Made by a program: the position numbers and the translations under genes
Part shown: one piece after another, positions 50,302 through 60,700 of the stretch
Position numbering within the stretch: the stretch's first letter is position 1
Layout of the letters: each line of letters opens with the position of its first letter
The notes under the pieces: model-generated
Database searches by the model: none
What the model was told of the DNA's origin: nothing
What the model saw: only the letters and a program-made list of their open reading frames with translations
Assembly: GCF_023100805.1 (NCBI RefSeq)
Contig: NZ_CP095855.1
Location: 5,683,001 to 5,747,000, forward strand
Reading direction: 5' to 3'
Source of the DNA: Chitinophaga filiformis
Lineage (GTDB): Bacteria > Bacteroidota > Bacteroidia > Chitinophagales > Chitinophagaceae
DNA: 64,000 bases

Positions 50302-52836
50302 TCAGAACAATTCTCCCTGAACACCGTCGCCATCCGGTTCTTCCTCTTCAGACGCCAGCTCAGCGCTGATCAGCTCTTCACCTGCTATACGGGTACCTAC
50401 GGTTCTGTAGCTTGTCACCTCCACAAATTCAGCCAGGTCCACTTCCTCCTCTTCCGGATTCCGTTTCTTGCCTGTCTTCAGCAGCACCACGGGTTCTGCA
50501 TGGGTGGTGATCATCTCGAGGTAGTTACCTGCGCCTTCCTTGATGAACAGGAACTTGTTGTTCAATGTCTGCGTTTCAACCTTGAAACGTTTGGCGTTGA
50601 ATTGTTTCTTGTCTGCATCAAAGTAGATGGCGGAAACGATCTTTTCAGGATTGAATTTCTCAATATAAACAAGCTCATTCGGATCGTAACGGTTCGTCAG
50701 CTCAAAATTGGTCAGCTCATAAGTACCGTTCTTGAAGGCTACAAAGATCTTGTCGTCTCCTTCAAAAGAACCGATATACACACCTCTTTCTTCCGTGTTG
50801 AGACGGCCTACTTCTGTATCGTACCAGAGCTTCTGACCAGACAGGGTGGATACGCCTTTCTCCTTGAATTTCACACTGCGGATCGGGTATTTCGTTACCT
50901 GGTTACCCTGTGAGTTACGTCCCTTAATGGCGATCGTCTCAAAGTACAGGTCAAACTCTTTATTTCTTGCCGCACAGTTAGGGCTCAGGCGGATGCTCAC
51001 CACTTCCGCTTCCCCGTTCGGGTTGGCAGAGAAATAATGTACTTTGGAGTTCTTCTCACCTTTGATGGTCAGGTCGTATTCCTTGTCGCGCGTAATACCT
51101 GTTACATTGAAGCGTTTGGCATAACTCATACCGGTTTTGCCATCCACATAGATCATGTTATAGGTGGTACGCTCATCGTTCTTTCTGAAGACGTCGACAT
51201 GAATGATGTCTTTACCTACGAATACCTTATCTGCCACCTTGGTAACGATCATCTTACCATCTCTGCGGAAGATGATGATGTTGTCCAGGTCAGAACAATC
51301 TGCCACGAACTCATCTTTCTTCAGTGATGTACCGATGAAACCTTCTGCCCTGTTCACATAGATCTTGGTATTGGCCATTGCCACCTGCTGTACCTGGATG
51401 GTGTCGAAGGTCTTGATCTCGGTAATACGCTCACGGCCTTTACCGTATTTCTTCAGCAGGTTTTCATAATAGTTAACAGTGAAATCAACCAGGTTGGCCA
51501 GGTCGTGTTTCACCTGTTTGATGTCGGCCTCAAGATTTTTGATCTGCTCATTCAGCTCATTGATATCCAGTCTGTAGATACGGCGTACCGGTTTTTCTGT
51601 CAGTTTCAGGATATCTTCACGGGTGATCTCCCTTTTCAGGTTTTTCTTATAAGGCGCAAATCCTTTGTCGATGGCTACTATTACAGCTTCCCAGTCTTTA
51701 TGTTTCTGCTCCAGTTCCTTATAAATACCCTTTTCGAAGAAGATCTTTTCCAGGGAGGTGTAGTGCCATTTGTCCTGCAGTTCCTGCAGTTTTATTTCCA
51801 GCTCCTTTTTCAGCAATGCCTGGGTAAAGTCAACAGAGTACTTCAGCAGTTCGCCTACTGTCAGGAAGCGTGGTTTATCGTCAATGATCACACAGGCATT
51901 CGGTGAAATAGAGATCTCACAATCAGTGAAAGCATACAGGGCATCGATAGTGATATCCGGAGAGATACCAGGCGCCAGCTGTACTTCTATTTCCACGTCT
52001 TTAGCGGTGTTATCTACCACCTTTTTGATCTTGATCTTGCCGGTATCATTCGCTTTTACGATAGACTCCATCAGGGTCGTTGTCGTAACGCCATAAGGCA
52101 CATCCTTGATCAGCAATGTCTTCTTATCCTTCTCCTCGATATGCGCACGCACACGCACTTTACCGCCGCGTTTACCATCATTGTAGTTAGCTACGTCTAT
52201 CATGCCCCCGGTAGGGAAGTCAGGATAGAGGTCAAACTTCTTCCCTCTCAGGTGTTTGATGGAAGCCTCCAGCAGTTCTATAAAGTTGTGTGGTAATATT
52301 TTGGTAGACAAGCCCACGGCAATACCTTCCGCTCCCTGTGCCAGCAGCAGCGGGAACTTCATGGGCAGCGACAATGGCTCGTTCTTACGGCCATCATAGC
52401 TCAGCTGCCATTGTGTGGTCTTGGGATTGAATGCTACATCCAGTGCAAATTTAGACAGGCGTGCCTCGATATAACGTGCAGCAGCGGCATCATCGCCGGT
52501 ACGCACATCGCCCCAGTTACCCTGGGTCTCGATCAGCAGGTCTTTTTGTCCGAGGTTAACAATCGCATCGCCGATAGAGGCGTCACCATGCGGGTGATAT
52601 TGCATGGTAGAACCTATGACATTGGCCACTTTATTGAAACGGCCGTCGTCCATTTCCTTCATCGCATGCAGGATACGGCGCTGCACGGGTTTTAAACCGT
52701 CTTCCACGCTGGGCACTGCACGCTCCAGGATCACGTAGGAAGCGTAATCCAGGAACCAGTTCTCATACATGCCCCCCAGGTGGAGGATGTTATGTAATGA
52801 CTCGTCTGTCGGTTGTGTATTATCGATGTCGCTCAT
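50302..52836 (-). CDS. parC: DNA topoisomerase IV subunit A
   Basis: An 844-residue type IIA topoisomerase cleavage subunit. Residues 37-60 (LERAVPSVEDGLKPVQRRIL) and MQYHPHGDASIGDAI are the winged-helix core; the active tyrosine is Tyr122 in AAARYIEARLSKF. A coiled-coil tower sits near residues 430-480, then a beta-pinwheel-like C-terminal domain without a clear gyrase box, ending in an acidic tail. With ParE it decatenates chromosomes after replication. It lies 4 bp after the cupin gene and shares an apparent operon with parE. Confidence 0.93.
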   Translation of the reverse strand: MSDIDNTQPTDESLHNILHLGGMYENWFLDYASYVILERAVPSVEDGLKPVQRRILHAMKEMDDGRFNKVANVIGSTMQYHPHGDASIGDAIVNLGQKDLLIETQGNWGDVRTGDDAAAARYIEARLSKFALDVAFNPKTTQWQLSYDGRKNEPLSLPMKFPLLLAQGAEGIAVGLSTKILPHNFIELLEASIKHLRGKKFDLYPDFPTGGMIDVANYNDGKRGGKVRVRAHIEEKDKKTLLIKDVPYGVTTTTLMESIVKANDTGKIKIKKVVDNTAKDVEIEVQLAPGISPDITIDALYAFTDCEISISPNACVIIDDKPRFLTVGELLKYSVDFTQALLKKELEIKLQELQDKWHYTSLEKIFFEKGIYKELEQKHKDWEAVIVAIDKGFAPYKKNLKREITREDILKLTEKPVRRIYRLDINELNEQIKNLEADIKQVKHDLANLVDFTVNYYENLLKKYGKGRERITEIKTFDTIQVQQVAMANTKIYVNRAEGFIGTSLKKDEFVADCSDLDNIIIFRRDGKMIVTKVADKVFVGKDIIHVDVFRKNDERTTYNMIYVDGKTGMSYAKRFNVTGITRDKEYDLTIKGEKNSKVHYFSANPNGEAEVVSIRLSPNCAARNKEFDLYFETIAIKGRNSQGNQVTKYPIRSVKFKEKGVSTLSGQKLWYDTEVGRLNTEERGVYIGSFEGDDKIFVAFKNGTYELTNFELTNRYDPNELVYIEKFNPEKIVSAIYFDADKKQFNAKRFKVETQTLNNKFLFIKEGAGNYLEMITTHAEPVVLLKTGKKRNPEEEEVDLAEFVEVTSYRTVGTRIAGEELISAELASEEEEPDGDGVQGELF

Positions 52837-52840
52837 AATC

Positions 52841-53239
52841 TTATTTATTGATCATCTTTTCAAATTCATCTCTCCAGATGCGTATGGAATCTTTCCGTAC
52901 GTCAGCCATCGAGTTCAGTTCAATAAAGCAGCAGTCGGTCACTGCTATCAGCTGATGCCAAACATTGACCGGCACCTCTATTCTTGCCGGCGCTTCCATC
53001 TCCACCCTTTCAATGCTGCTGCCGCCCAGGGGGCACCAGTCCATTGCTGCTTTACCACTTAACAGGTACAGGACTTCCGGATTCTTATAATCCGCCTTCC
53101 CTTCATGATAATGTTGTCCGCTGCTGCTGCCGGCCTTCCGGTAACACAGAATGAAATCGCCGCTACGGTCGGTATTCCATTCGTAGTTGCTGCCTCTCTC
53201 ATCTTCCCCCACCAGCTGTACAGGCGTTACTTTTACCAT
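52841..53239 (-). CDS. Cupin-like protein
   Basis: A 132-residue single-domain protein that looks like a cupin: SGQHYHEGKADYKNPEVLYLLSG gives the first metal-type motif (His-x-His variant) and VPVNVWHQLIA the second. The metal-binding set is incomplete, so it may bind a sugar or nucleotide rather than catalyse. It is sandwiched between the DUF1835 gene and parC (4-bp gap), an arrangement with no obvious logic beyond co-transcription. Confidence 0.75.
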   Translation of the reverse strand: MVKVTPVQLVGEDERGSNYEWNTDRSGDFILCYRKAGSSSGQHYHEGKADYKNPEVLYLLSGKAAMDWCPLGGSSIERVEMEAPARIEVPVNVWHQLIAVTDCCFIELNSMADVRKDSIRIWRDEFEKMINK

Positions 53240-53388
53240 GTGTTTATCTATTATCTGTAATTACCTTTTCCGTTTTTAATACTGGTGATATTTCACTCAC
53301 TACCGCCCTGTCAATATACCGGCTTACATGCACCACTGCCCTGCTTTCATCACCGGCAGCTGTTTACTTCCTGAGTGTTTGCAAGCTG

Positions 53389-54252
53389 CTATTCTGCAGG
53401 TGGCAGTTTCACTTCAAAATCCCTGATCGTTTTCAGTTCTCCCTTGCTTTCCAGTTTACCCTGTTTGATCAGTTCTTTCAGGCGCCATCCCAGGAACTGG
53501 TCCATAACAGGATATTTCAGTTTGCCGGTTACCAGCCCTACTACCTTCGATGCTTTCTGGAATTCTGCAGTACTTTGCTGCAAGAGTTCCTTATCGTAGA
53601 AGACGGCAGGTTCTCCCTTGATCTTCTTACCACCTTCCAGTAAACGCACACCGGCGTTCTCATTCATCATCCTGCTCCATTCATCTCCGTCTATTTCAAA
53701 TTCAGCCAGGGAAACAGGCCTTGCGAGTTTCTTTGCTTTCAGGAACTCTTTTGCCAGGATTTGATGCAGATGGGTAGGATAAAATACGCTTCCCTTCTCA
53801 TTGAGGAAAGGAAGGTTATTGAGGTAGATAATGTGAATGCGTCCTGCAAAGTCGTACAGCTGGCTTACCAGCCAGTAATATCCGCATACGTCCCTGGAAT
53901 TCTGTCCAGCCCAGACGTATACCTGCTGTTCTGGTTCAGACTTCAGCAGGGCTTTCAGCTGCCGGAACTTCTCCTGGTCGCCCGCCTCCTCTTCCGCGAC
54001 AGCCGGAGCCGGCGTTACCATCTGCGCTTCTGCCGCTCCCTCTGCCACTTGTTGCGGTTGTATGCCTGCCAGCTGATTCCACCACTGTTTACGGGCGGCC
54101 TGACCATCTTTAGTGTCAAGGATGAAAAGAGGACCTACTGAGAGGTCATCTTCAAAGTAAAGTATGTCTCCTTTCAGCTGCTCATCCAATTCAAATGCAC
54201 CTGCCAGTGCTGTAGCGGATGATTCACCGAAAACGATATGTAACAGTGCCAT
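53389..54252 (-). CDS. DUF1835 protein
   Basis: A 287-residue cytosolic protein whose N-terminus (LLHIVFGESSATALAGAFE, then ILYFEDDLSVGPL) is the DUF1835 hallmark. The C-terminal half (about 190-280) is basic and resembles the DUF3658 region that often follows it. A Pro/Ala/Glu-rich linker lies near residue 85. Function unknown. It starts 38 bp after parE and is probably in the same transcript. Confidence 0.8.
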   Translation of the reverse strand: MALLHIVFGESSATALAGAFELDEQLKGDILYFEDDLSVGPLFILDTKDGQAARKQWWNQLAGIQPQQVAEGAAEAQMVTPAPAVAEEEAGDQEKFRQLKALLKSEPEQQVYVWAGQNSRDVCGYYWLVSQLYDFAGRIHIIYLNNLPFLNEKGSVFYPTHLHQILAKEFLKAKKLARPVSLAEFEIDGDEWSRMMNENAGVRLLEGGKKIKGEPAVFYDKELLQQSTAEFQKASKVVGLVTGKLKYPVMDQFLGWRLKELIKQGKLESKGELKTIRDFEVKLPPAE

Positions 54253-54290
54253 TGATCTTGTTAAAATAATGCTGATTTAAATACCTGCTT

Positions 54291-56195
54291 CTATTCCGCT
54301 ACCAGTTCATCAACCAGGTCCTTCTCATAACGCAGGTTGCTGATAATGAACTCCTGTCTCGTCTGTGTATTCTTACCCATATAGTATTCCAGCAGCTTCT
54401 GGATATGCGTGTCTGTAGAGAGGATCACCGGTTCCACCTTCATATCTTCGTTGATGAAGGCGCCAAACTCCTGTGGAGAGATCTCACCCAGTCCCTTAAA
54501 GCGGGTGATCTCAGGCTTGCCTCCCAGTTTTTTGATGGCTTTCTGCCTTTCCTCATCGCTATAGCAATAGATGGTCTGCTGCTTGTTGCGTACGCGGAAC
54601 AAAGGTGTTTCCAGGATATACAGGTGACCGTTCTTTACCAGGTCAGGGAAGAACTGCAGGAAGAAGGTCAGCATCAGCAGGCGGATGTGCATACCGTCCA
54701 CGTCGGCATCAGTGGCTATCACGATCCTGTTGTAACGCAGCCCTTCCAGCCCTTCTTCTATATTCAATGCATGTTGCAGCAGGTTGAACTCTTCGTTTTC
54801 GTATACGATCTTCTTGGTAAGACCGAAACAGTTGAGCGGTTTACCCCTGAGACTGAATACCGCCTGTGTTTCCACGTTGCGGGACTTGGTAATGGAACCA
54901 CTCGCAGAATCACCCTCTGTAATGAAGATGGTAGTGTTCAGGCGTTTGGTTTCCAGGTCGTTCTTATCCTTACCGCTCACTTCTTCGTTGAGGTGGATGC
55001 GGCAATCGCGCAGCTTACGGTTATGCAGGTTCGCTTTCTTGGCCCTTTCGTTCGCCAGCTTTTTAATACCGGCCAGCTCCTTACGCTCACGCTCACTCTG
55101 CTCAATACGTTTCTTCAGCGATTCTGCTGTAGTAGGATTCTTATGCAGGAAGTCGTCCAGGTGTTTGGAAAGGAAGTCCAGCACAAACGCCTTCATAGAC
55201 GGACCGTTCTCAAATACGGTAAGAGAGCCCAGTTTCGTCTTGGTCTGGGATTCGAACACCGGCTCCTGTACCCTTACTGAAATAGCGGCACAGATAGATG
55301 CACGGATATCCGTAGCGTCATAATCCTTTTTATAGAAATCGCGGATAGTTTTTACGAATGCCTCACGGAAGGCTGCCAGGTGCGTACCGCCCTGGGTGGT
55401 ATGCTGACCGTTCACGAAAGAATAATACTCTTCTCCGTATTGGTTCTCATGCGTGATCGCCACTTCTATATCTTCTCCCTTCAGGTGAATGATAGGATAA
55501 CGCAGCTCATCCTCATTGGTTTTACGCTGTAACAGGTCCAGCAAACCATTCTTGGAAACGTATTTTGTGCCGTTGAAGTTAATGGTCAATCCCGCGTTCA
55601 GGAAGCAATAATTCCAGATCTGGTTTTCCAGGAACTCAGGAATAAACCTGTAGTTACGGAAAACGGTATCATCAGGCGTGAAAGTCACCAGGGTACCGTT
55701 AGGCTCCTTGGTAGCTGCCTCTTTATGTTCTTTTGTCAATACCCCACGCTCGAACTCTGCTACTTTAACCCGGCCATCACGCACAGATTCCACCCTGAAG
55801 TAGCTGGACAGTGCATTCACCGCTTTGGTACCCACACCGTTCAATCCCACAGATTTCTGGAAAGCCTTACTATCGTACTTAGCCCCGGTATTGATCTTGC
55901 TCACCACATCCACCACTTTTCCCAATGGAATACCACGCCCGTAGTCACGGATGGTGACGCTGTGTTCCGTTACCTTGATGTCGATCTGCTTGCCAAAACC
56001 CATGGTGTGCTCGTCAATACAGTTGTCAGCCACCTCCTTTAACAGGATGTAGATACCATCGTCCATGCTGGAACCATCTCCCAGCTTGCCGATGTACATA
56101 CCCGGACGAAGACGGATATGCTCACGCCAGTCGAGTGACCGTATCGAATCTTCGGTATAGGAGTTCTGGAGATCTTTCTTATCCGTAGTAGCCAT
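54291..56195 (-). CDS. parE: DNA topoisomerase IV subunit B
   Basis: A 634-residue ATPase subunit. The GHKL ATP site appears as EVADNCIDEH, RDYGRGIPLG and VGLNGVGTKAVNALS. The transducer domain follows, then the TOPRIM motif ITEGDSASGS and PLFRVRNK near the C-terminus. RPGMYIG starts the N-terminal arm. It heads the group parE, DUF1835, cupin, parC on the minus strand. Confidence 0.94.
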   Translation of the reverse strand: MATTDKKDLQNSYTEDSIRSLDWREHIRLRPGMYIGKLGDGSSMDDGIYILLKEVADNCIDEHTMGFGKQIDIKVTEHSVTIRDYGRGIPLGKVVDVVSKINTGAKYDSKAFQKSVGLNGVGTKAVNALSSYFRVESVRDGRVKVAEFERGVLTKEHKEAATKEPNGTLVTFTPDDTVFRNYRFIPEFLENQIWNYCFLNAGLTINFNGTKYVSKNGLLDLLQRKTNEDELRYPIIHLKGEDIEVAITHENQYGEEYYSFVNGQHTTQGGTHLAAFREAFVKTIRDFYKKDYDATDIRASICAAISVRVQEPVFESQTKTKLGSLTVFENGPSMKAFVLDFLSKHLDDFLHKNPTTAESLKKRIEQSERERKELAGIKKLANERAKKANLHNRKLRDCRIHLNEEVSGKDKNDLETKRLNTTIFITEGDSASGSITKSRNVETQAVFSLRGKPLNCFGLTKKIVYENEEFNLLQHALNIEEGLEGLRYNRIVIATDADVDGMHIRLLMLTFFLQFFPDLVKNGHLYILETPLFRVRNKQQTIYCYSDEERQKAIKKLGGKPEITRFKGLGEISPQEFGAFINEDMKVEPVILSTDTHIQKLLEYYMGKNTQTRQEFIISNLRYEKDLVDELVAE

Positions 56196-56616
56196 AATTA
56201 TATAGAAATTCCAATTTACTTTGTTACAATGCCCGGTTTCGATGCACCATTTATGCCAGGTTCCTCAAGATCAGTCAAATGGGGCATTTTCTTCCGGAAG
56301 GCAAATTTACTAAAACTTTTAGCAAAAGCCGGTTGCTGGCAAAAATAAAGGTTTCAGCGTATCATCCCAAGTATTAGTTATACACTATGCTTAAATAAAT
56401 GAATAACAATTATTTGAGGGTAGCGCCAAAAAGAATTTTCGCTCCTGGCAAGGTTTTCCCGGTTTACGACGATAAAACAAATATAATTTCTTCAAATATT
56501 GTACAAAAGGGCATAAAAATTTATTCACAAAAGTGATTCAGAAATGACAATTTATATAATTAAATATTTTATATTTACAAAGTCGTCTTTTTGAAAACAA
56601 ACCTCTGTCCTAAACT
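56196..56616. other. Divergent intergenic region, nothing clear
   Basis: About 420 bp of AT-rich DNA between parE and the first small membrane-protein gene. It must contain both promoters, but I see no exact TAnnTTTG match I would trust and no structured element. Confidence 0.45.
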
Positions 56617-56772
56617 ATGAAAGCTACATTCTTTATCACACTGTTAGCAGTGCTTACCATTGCACTCCTCATTACTTATATGGTTAATAAAGAGCAACGC
56701 TCTATGAACCGTTTAAGCAGCAGATTCATCAGATTGCTGGAAAGATTCAATTCCTGGCAGATGATGAGGTAA
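56617..56772 (+). CDS. Small single-pass membrane protein (51 aa)
   Basis: A 51-residue frame, MKATFFITLLAVLTIALLIT followed by a basic tail rich in Arg, Met and Phe. It has one membrane helix (residues ~4-23) and a cytosolic-type positive tail. It lies 33 bp upstream of a second tiny membrane-protein gene on the same strand, and both end before a terminator at 56948. No family is recognised. A real gene is supported by position, start context and the shared layout of the pair. Confidence 0.5.
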   Translation: MKATFFITLLAVLTIALLITYMVNKEQRSMNRLSSRFIRLLERFNSWQMMR

Positions 56773-56805
56773 CAACATTTCATTATCTTAATAAGACTTT
56801 TACCT

Positions 56806-56922
56806 ATGAAAGCCGGTCTCTTATTTAAGTTGGCCTGTTTACTGATTGCCTCAATGGCCCTCGCGGTACATTTTATGCGCAAAGCGCTGGGGAAACTCGG
56901 GACAAGCAATGAACAGAAGTAA
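56806..56922 (+). CDS. Small single-pass membrane protein (38 aa)
   Basis: A 38-residue frame, MKAGLLFKLACLLIASMALA then VHFMRKALGKLGTSNEQK: one hydrophobic helix and a short basic tail. It shares the MKA start and general plan with the 51-residue frame just upstream. It is followed 26 bp later by a strong terminator. Function unknown. Confidence 0.5.
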   Translation: MKAGLLFKLACLLIASMALAVHFMRKALGKLGTSNEQK

Positions 56923-56947
56923 ATCACTCATTATCCAGTAAAATTAT

Positions 56948-56979
56948 AAAGGGCGCAAAGACAATCTTTGCGCCCTTTT
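56948..56979. terminator. Bidirectional terminator
   Basis: AAAGGGCGCAAAG pairs exactly with CTTTGCGCCCTTT (13 bp, 5-nt loop) with A/T runs on both sides. It serves the small-protein genes (+) and the response regulator (-). Confidence 0.9.
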
Positions 56980-57005
56980 CTATGCAATAAGTTAAAAGTA
57001 GTTGA

Positions 57006-57674
57006 TTACCTGTTATAATATTTGTTCACCGCGTCAGTCCGGCTTCTCACATGCAGTTTCTCATAAATATTGTGTACGTGCCTGCGTACCGTTTCAATGC
57101 TGATAAACAGGTTGCTGGCGATCTCCTTGTACAGGAATCCCTTCGACAACTGGTCGAGGATCTCTTTTTCCCTGGAAGTCAATGCCTCCAGTGCCGGGTT
57201 AGGCTTGGCCTGCTTCTGGAAATATGCCACCACCCTGCGCGCTATCTGTGAGCTCATGGGAGAACCACCTTCATGCAGGTCGCGAATGGCGCCCAGCAGC
57301 TCGCTCGGCGGCGTTTTTTTCAGGATATATCCGCTGGCGCCCGCTTCCAGTGCCTGAAATATTTTATCGTCGTCTTCGTATACCGTCAACATCATGAAAT
57401 GCATATCCGGGTATTCCCCCTTTAAACGGGCAATACACTCGATCCCATTCATACCGCCGGGAAGATTAAAGTCCATCAGCACCACGTTAGGCAACAGATT
57501 GGGGATCTGCTCCACCGCTGTCTCCCCATTGTTGAACGCTCCTATGCAGGCATACCCATCCGAGCCATTAATCAGTAATTCCATGGCTGTACGGATATCA
57601 TGGTTGTCTTCTACAATCGCCACAGAAATAATATCCATGTTATCCTGAGATTTCTTTTTCGAGTATACAGTCAT
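57006..57674 (-). CDS. NarL/LuxR-type response regulator
   Basis: A 222-residue regulator with a receiver domain and a phosphorylatable Asp68 (VVLMDFNLPGG), a conserved acidic pair near VEDNHD and a Lys in ILKKTPPSE. The C-terminal LuxR helix-turn-helix (about 160-222) contains LTSREKEILDQLSKGFLYKEIASNL. Translation could also begin at ATG 57638, where the receiver fold starts. It follows the kinase gene after 69 bp and is its obvious partner. Confidence 0.94.
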   Translation of the reverse strand: MTVYSKKKSQDNMDIISVAIVEDNHDIRTAMELLINGSDGYACIGAFNNGETAVEQIPNLLPNVVLMDFNLPGGMNGIECIARLKGEYPDMHFMMLTVYEDDDKIFQALEAGASGYILKKTPPSELLGAIRDLHEGGSPMSSQIARRVVAYFQKQAKPNPALEALTSREKEILDQLSKGFLYKEIASNLFISIETVRRHVHNIYEKLHVRSRTDAVNKYYNR

Positions 57675-57743
57675 TTATAATCAGTTGTTATGTTTAGACA
57701 GAGGTCAACGAAATACCACATTTATGTTATTTACAAATCTAGA

Positions 57744-60700
57744 CTAAATTAACGGGATATCTAACAAAACTATCGTACCGTGATGCGATGTGATATCAGC
57801 ATGTCCCCCTACCGCCTGCATTCTCTTCTGAATGTTCTTCAGGCCATTTCCGAACAACCTCACTTTCTCCTGATCAAAGCCTTTGCCATTATCTTTTATC
57901 ATAATCGTCATGTTCTTATGCATCTCTATTTGTATTACTACTTCCGAGGCCTGGGCATGTTTTACCACATTATGTAAGGATTCTTTTACTGCCAGGTATA
58001 TATTCCGCCTGGTTCCACCGCTTAGTTTAATATTGGGGATAGATTCCGGGATATAGAACTGATGGGTGATATGCGCATGTTCCAGGAAGTCGGCTGCAAA
58101 ACTACGCATGTAAGCGATCAGGTTTTCCAGTGAGTCGTTCGATGAATTCATGGCCCAGATGATCTCGCTCATCTTATCCACCAGCTCTCCTGCGGCTTCG
58201 GATATACGCTCCAGCTCCTTCGTCTGCGAAGTATCTGTTATTTTCCGCTTCGCGATCTCACTTAACAGGCGGATCGTAGACAAGCCCGAACCAAGGTCGT
58301 CGTGCATATCGCTTGAGATCCTCGCACGCTCCTGGTCTACCGCCTGCTCCTTCTCCAGTTTCAGCTTCTCGTGGCGGATCTTATAGTCGAGGTACAACGT
58401 TGAGAAGTAATACGCTACTCCCAATAGTAGCAACAACAACAGGAACCTGAACCAGAGCGACTGCCAGAACGGTATCCGTATCGTTATTTCCAGCGTGGTA
58501 GGCGTTGAGTTCCAGATATCGTCGTTATTAGACGCCCGCACATTGAACGTATAAGTGCCCGGCCGCAGGTTCGTATAACGCGCCATCCGGAAAGCGCCGG
58601 CCTGTACCCAGTCCTCGTCCGCGCCGTCCAGTTTGTACTGTACCTTGTTCTTCAGCGGATTAGTATATTCCAGCGGTACAAATTCAATGGCAATGGTATT
58701 GTGATTATAAGGCAGTTCTATTCTCCTGAGCAGTGACAGGGCCGTATCCGATTCGTAGGGTTTATCCAGCACTTCCATGCGCATGATCACCACTTTCGGC
58801 TTGGATGGATTGTTCCTGAAGTCCTTGGGATAAAAACCATTGGATCCGCGGATGCCGCCAAAGAAAAGCTCTCCGTCTACCGACTTGAAAAAGGCGCCGG
58901 TATTAAACTCGTTCGACTGCAATCCATCTTCGTAATTGTAGGTTGTGATCTCGTCATTGGCAGGATTGATCTGCGACAAGCCCTTGTTATGACTCACCCA
59001 TATCCTGTCCTTCTCATCCAGCAGCACGCCATACAGGTAGTCGTTGATCAGTGCCGGATAATCGTAGCTATTGTAATGCTTCTTACGCAGGTTGTCTTCA
59101 CCCAGCATGAACAATCCCTTGGAAGTTGCCAGCAGCAACTCTTTTCCCGCTCTTTTCGCGATGGATTTTACAATGGTGCCCGGTGGCAGGGTGATAAGGT
59201 CCCAGCCTGCACTGCCCACTTTTTTTACGTAGGCAGCCACCTTCGTTCCCACATATTTGTTTCCCAGGAAATCTTCGTAATACGTGGTCAGTATTTCATC
59301 AGGAAATTCATGTACGATCGCAACCTTGTATCCGCCTCTTTCTCCCCGCACGATCTGCAGCAGGTAACTGCCATAGTTGAAATACACTTCTCCGCTTGTA
59401 CGTTTGAATATAAAAGGATAAATGTCTTCCTGCGGCGGTAACCCCGCAGCTTTTACGTACTTTGTCAGATCGTCGAACCGGCGGGTATGCACATTGAAAA
59501 GACCTATGTGCATATCAGAGAAATGGAACCACAGATGTTCAAAATCTTCCCTGCAGATGGCGTTCAGGTTCTTCGCCGGAAAAATGCTCTTTCCGTCATC
59601 GCTGGGTATACGTTCAAGGAACTTCCCTCCTTTCTCATAAATATCCAGTCCGTCGTTCAGCAGCCCTACGTATAGCTTGCCGTCGTCGTGCTTGTATACG
59701 GCCCTTACCATATTGTGCGTGGTGGCCGGAGAACGGTAGAGGTTAAATACTTTTTTATTGGGAGAATATTTCTTGATGCCATCGCCATCGGTGCCCACCC
59801 ACATATTGTCTGCTGCATCCCTGTATAGGTAAGTCACAACATTCCAGGATCGCGTTTCCGAACCATTGAAAGAAACGATACGGTTCACGATCTCGTTACG
59901 CTTCACATTGTAGATCATAACACCGTCCGTGCCGCCTATCCAGATATTGCCGTTAAGGTCCAGCTCAAGGCATAAAGGAATGAAATTCGCATCTTTAGGA
60001 TCGCGCTGGTCGAACGACAGGTCACTGTACTTATTCTGTTTTTTATTGAAAATGATCAGATGTCCTTTGCTGGCAATGATCAGGGTATCGCTGTTCAGGT
60101 TGCGGAGCACAACGTGAGAGGTAATGCCGGGCAAACAATAGGTGGTGAGCCGCATATTCTGCGTATTCATGGCCAGCAGCTCTCCCGCTTCAAAGTTCAT
60201 CCAGATGGTATTGCCGTCTTTGTACACCGCGCTGGCTGCTATTCCCCGTTGCAACATGGGCTTAGGGTACAATATCACCTTCTTCTTGGCATAAGTGGAA
60301 TCGTCCAGCACATAAAGCCCTTTCGCCGGGCGCCATACCCATAGATTATGATGTACGGAATCTTCCCCCAGTATCCTGAATTTATGACCGCTGTCGCGCT
60401 CGCCGTTGTTCTCGTAAGTAGTGTCTTCCAGTACGCTTTCGAAGGAATTCTTATACTCATCGTACAGGCTGATACCGTAATTGTGCGTCAGTATGAGCTG
60501 ATGCCTCCGGTTACGGTAAAGAGAGTAGCCCTTATACCCTTTCAGGGCAAAGCGGTTAATCAATGCACGTCCCCCGTTGTTGTTCCGGACCACCAGGTTT
60601 CCCTTCCCCTGACCGGCCCGCTCCTGTAAGCTCGGATTGAACCTGTATTCATTGAACCCATATCCGTCGAATCTGTTGATGCCATCATGGGTGGCAATCC

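Noticed and set aside
54405..55280. A 291-codon frame antisense to parE
   Set aside because: parE is well conserved across this stretch; the antisense frame shows no domain.
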